Source: Actinomycetes bacterium (GTDB lineage: Bacteria; Actinomycetota; Acidimicrobiia; Acidimicrobiales; RAAP-2). From it: a DNA stretch of 5,488 nucleotides. A program made the translations under genes and the position numbers. The stretch covers positions 1 through 5,488 of the forward strand of contig JAJXXB010000144.1 of assembly GCA_021781315.1 (NCBI GenBank). Reading direction: 5' to 3'. Position 1 is the first letter of the stretch; the number at the start of each line of letters is the position of its first letter. Below are positions 4,026-5,488 of this stretch, piece after piece. The notes beneath the pieces are model-generated. The model saw only the letters and a list, made by a program, of their open reading frames with translations. It had not been told where the DNA came from and searched no databases.

Positions 4026-4920
4026 ACTACCCGAGGTCGAGACGGTGCGCGCCAGCCTGGCGCGCGACCTGGTGGGAAAGAAGATCAAGGCCGCCGCGGT
4101 GACCAACGGGCGCGTCGTGCGCCGACACAAGAGCGTCAAGGACTTTCGCGCCCTCGTCGAGGGCCACACGATCAAGGACGTCGCGCGCCTGGGCAAGTAC
4201 CTGGTGATCGCCCTCGACAACGCCACCCACCTCGTGATCCACCTCGGCATGAGTGGCCAACTGCTGCGCGCGAAGGGCCCCAAGGATCCCAAGCCCAAGC
4301 ACACCCACGCGGTCTTCACGCTCAGCCCGGCGAGCGAGCTGCGATTCGTGGACCCACGCACCTTCGGCGAGATCTTCGTCTCGAGTCCTCCGGCTGAGGG
4401 CGTCGAGGTCGAGATCTCGAAGTTCGCGCGCCTGTCCATCGGCGGCGACGGGCTGGCGCTGCGCGCCCAGGTCCCCGAGCTGGCCCATCTGGGACTCGAC
4501 CCCCTCGAGGACCAGTTCGGCTGGGATCGCTTCGCGGCCATCTTGCGCAGCCGCTCGACCCCCTTGAAGGCGGTCCTGACCGACCAGGACATTCTCTGTG
4601 GCATCGGCAACATCTACGCCGACGAGACGCTCTTTAACGCCGGGCTGCGCCACGACCGGCCGGCGGACTCGCTCTCGACGATCGAGATCCGCCGTCTGCA
4701 CCGGGGAATCGCCGAGATCCTCGCCGAGGCCATCAAGCACGGGGGATCGACCCTCGAGGACGAGCAGTTCGTCGACCCCGACGGCAACCCGGGGCGCTAC
4801 CAAGAGTTCCACCAGGTCTACGGTCGCGAGGGCCTGCCGTGCTACCAGTGCCGTCGTCCGATACTGCGCGTGATGTTCCGCCAGCGCTCGACGTTCTACT
4901 GCGAGAACTGCCAGAGCTAG
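4018..4920 (+). CDS. mutM: Formamidopyrimidine-DNA glycosylase (MutM/Fpg)
   Basis: MutM removes 8-oxoguanine and ring-opened purines from DNA and nicks the abasic site (base excision repair). After Met removal the N-terminus PELPEVETV supplies the catalytic Pro2 and Glu3. Lys60 (GKYL) matches the conserved DNA-contacting lysine. Met78 (HLGMSGQ), Arg114 and Phe116 (DPRTFG) give the base-displacing triad. The helix-two-turn-helix region has TDQDILCGIGNIYADE (188-203) with Asn198. The C-terminal zinc finger is C275-x2-C278 ... C295-x2-C298, with Arg290 in QRSTFYC. At 300 residues it is longer than E. coli Fpg (269); most of the excess is an insertion after DPRTFG, where about 41 residues precede LGLDPL against about 17 in E. 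coli. The start is GTG 4018, 9 nt after GAGG (4005-4008), overlapping the rnc stop by 8 bp, which implies translational coupling. Confidence 0.97.
   Translation: MPELPEVETVRASLARDLVGKKIKAAAVTNGRVVRRHKSVKDFRALVEGHTIKDVARLGKYLVIALDNATHLVIHLGMSGQLLRAKGPKDPKPKHTHAVFTLSPASELRFVDPRTFGEIFVSSPPAEGVEVEISKFARLSIGGDGLALRAQVPELAHLGLDPLEDQFGWDRFAAILRSRSTPLKAVLTDQDILCGIGNIYADETLFNAGLRHDRPADSLSTIEIRRLHRGIAEILAEAIKHGGSTLEDEQFVDPDGNPGRYQEFHQVYGREGLPCYQCRRPILRVMFRQRSTFYCENCQS
4034..4070 (+). other. Long start-proximal hairpin in mutM
   Basis: GCGCGCCA (4047-4054) and TGGCGCGC (4058-4065) pair perfectly around the loop GCC. Outside them AGGTC (4034-4038) pairs with GACCT (4066-4070), leaving an 8-nt one-sided bulge (4039-4046). 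The structure starts 16 nt after the mutM start codon and encodes VETVRASLARDL. It may slow initiation or elongation, or be a by-product of GC-rich codons for Arg-Ala-Ser-Leu-Ala-Arg. Confidence 0.35.
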
Positions 4921-4936
4921 CCCGGGACGAACCGGG
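4921..4936 (+). terminator. GC hairpin directly after mutM
   Basis: CCCGG (4921-4925), loop GACGAA, CCGGG (4932-4936) form an all-GC 5-bp stem that begins at the first base after the mutM TAG. No T-run follows, so it would be a T-less or partial terminator. With the -10 box behind it, it suggests that smc is at least partly a separate transcription unit. Confidence 0.4.
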
Positions 4937-4944
4937 AAGGTTGC

Positions 4945-4950
4945 TAGCGT
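4945..4950 (+). promoter_or_regulatory. Candidate -10 box (TAGCGT) for a leaderless smc transcript
   Basis: TAGCGT fits TANNNT. The next base after a 6-nt spacer is G4957, the first base of the smc GTG start, which is the distance expected between a -10 box and a transcription start. No Shine-Dalgarno sequence lies within 5-12 nt of that GTG; GGGAAGG (4934-4940) is 16 nt away. A 5-bp dyad, GGAAG (4935-4939) and CTTCC (4951-4955), flanks the box and could be an operator. No clear -35 is seen. Confidence 0.5.
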
Positions 4951-4956
4951 CTTCCT

Positions 4957-5488
4957 GTGTTTCTTAAGCGATTGACCATGCGGGGATTCAAATCCTTCGC
5001 CGACCTGACGGTGCTGGACTTCGAGCCGGGCGTGACGGCGGTGGTCGGTCCCAACGGCTCGGGCAAGTCCAACGTGGTCGACGCGGTCACCTGGGTGCTC
5101 GGCGCCCAGAGCGCGCGGGCCCTGCGCAGTTCGAAGATGGACGACGTCATCTTCATGGGCACGGCGAATCGCGCCGCGCTGGGCCGCGCCGAAGTGTCGC
5201 TGACTCTGGACAACTCCTCGGGGCGCCTGCCCATCGACGGCGCCGAGGTGACCATCTCGCGGACCCTCTTTCGAAACGGCGAGTCCGACTACGCGATCAA
5301 CGGCACGACGTGCCGGTTGCTCGACGTCCAGGACCTGCTCAACGACTCGGGGGTCGGCCGCCAACAGCACATGATCATCGGCCAGGGCCAGCTCGACTCG
5401 ATCCTCAACTCCAACCCCGAGACGCGCCGCGCGGTGATCGAAGAGGCCGCCGGCGTCTTGAAGCACCGGCGGCGCAAAGAACGCAAGA
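4957..5488 (+). CDS. smc: Chromosome segregation ATPase SMC, N-terminal part (partial)
   Basis: The gene runs off the right edge after 177 complete codons of a protein normally near 1,150-1,200 residues. It starts with the SMC form [18 protein letters not shown], has the Walker A motif GPNGSGKSN (31-39) inside [24 protein letters not shown] with the Q-loop Gln51, and ends in the conserved block [20 protein letters not shown] (131-150) and [18 protein letters not shown] (157-174), where the head passes into the coiled coil. SMC dimers, with ScpA and ScpB, bind and loop DNA to organise and segregate the chromosome. GTG 4957 is chosen because it gives the usual MFLKRL N-terminus; the ATG at 4978 would remove seven residues of the first beta strand. 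The start lacks a Shine-Dalgarno sequence and may be leaderless. No in-frame stop or frameshift is seen. Confidence 0.96.
   Translation, partial: MFLKRLTMRGFKSFADLTVLDFEPGVTAVVGPNGSGKSNVVDAVTWVLGAQSARALRSSKMDDVIFMGTANRAALGRAEVSLTLDNSSGRLPIDGAEVTISRTLFRNGESDYAINGTTCRLLDVQDLLNDSGVGRQQHMIIGQGQLDSILNSNPETRRAVIEEAAGVLKHRRRKERK

Noticed and set aside
3339..4613. Long - strand open frame (424 codons) opposite rnc and mutM
   Set aside because: Same pattern: antisense to strongly conserved genes, Arg/Ser/Leu-rich product without motifs.
4027..5466. Very long - strand open frame (479 codons) opposite mutM and smc
   Set aside because: It covers the catalytic motifs of MutM and SMC on the other strand, crosses the mutM/smc gap and encodes no known domain; it is a codon-bias shadow.
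1..5488. Mobile elements, CRISPR arrays, toxin-antitoxin or defence genes
   Set aside because: Every stretch is taken up by housekeeping genes with gaps of 61 bp at most; no transposase, integrase, spacer-repeat pattern or small toxin-like gene is visible.

Overview
This window looks like a chromosomal core-gene segment from a high-GC actinobacterium. All genes lie on the + strand and are tightly packed. Codon use is strongly G/C-ending, GTG/TTG starts dominate, and the order coaD - SepIVA-like DivIVA-domain gene - DUF177 - rpmF - ... - rnc - mutM - smc is the actinobacterial one. The plsX-acpP pair between rpmF and rnc, and the divergence of several proteins from mycobacterial and streptomycete forms, suggest a deep-branching lineage such as Acidimicrobiia. 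That placement is inference. I see no mobile element, CRISPR array, phage gene, functional tRNA/rRNA gene, or gene on the - strand; the long - strand reading frames are GC-rich shadows.

Layout: 1-111 is the 3' end of rsmD (16S rRNA methyltransferase). It overlaps coaD (108-596, coenzyme A pathway) by 4 bp, and coaD overlaps a SepIVA-like coiled-coil gene (593-1240) by 4 bp. Next come a DUF177/YceD zinc-cysteine protein (1245-1796), rpmF for ribosomal protein L32 (1829-2008, only 59 codons) and plsX (2010-2990, TTG start). After a 61-bp gap with hairpins and a probable promoter comes acpP (3052-3336), then rnc (3348-4025), mutM/fpg (4018-4920, 8-bp overlap with rnc), a 36-bp gap with a GC hairpin and a -10 box, and the 5' part of smc (4957 to the window end).

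The genes join ribosome and RNA maturation (rsmD, DUF177, L32, RNase III), lipid and cofactor supply (CoaD makes the CoA precursor from which the ACP arm is derived; ACP carries acyl chains; PlsX moves them to phosphate for phospholipid synthesis), cell-envelope growth/division (SepIVA-like), DNA repair (MutM) and chromosome organisation (SMC).

There is no unknown multi-gene system here. The most interesting signals are in the nucleic acid. At rpmF/plsX and acpP/rnc, a perfect small hairpin begins inside the Shine-Dalgarno sequence GAGGT and ends over the next start codon, and a second hairpin lies in the first codons of the downstream gene. smc appears to have a -10 box exactly where a leaderless GTG start would need it. 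The ACP has an extra five residues between helices II and III, and MutM carries an internal insertion.
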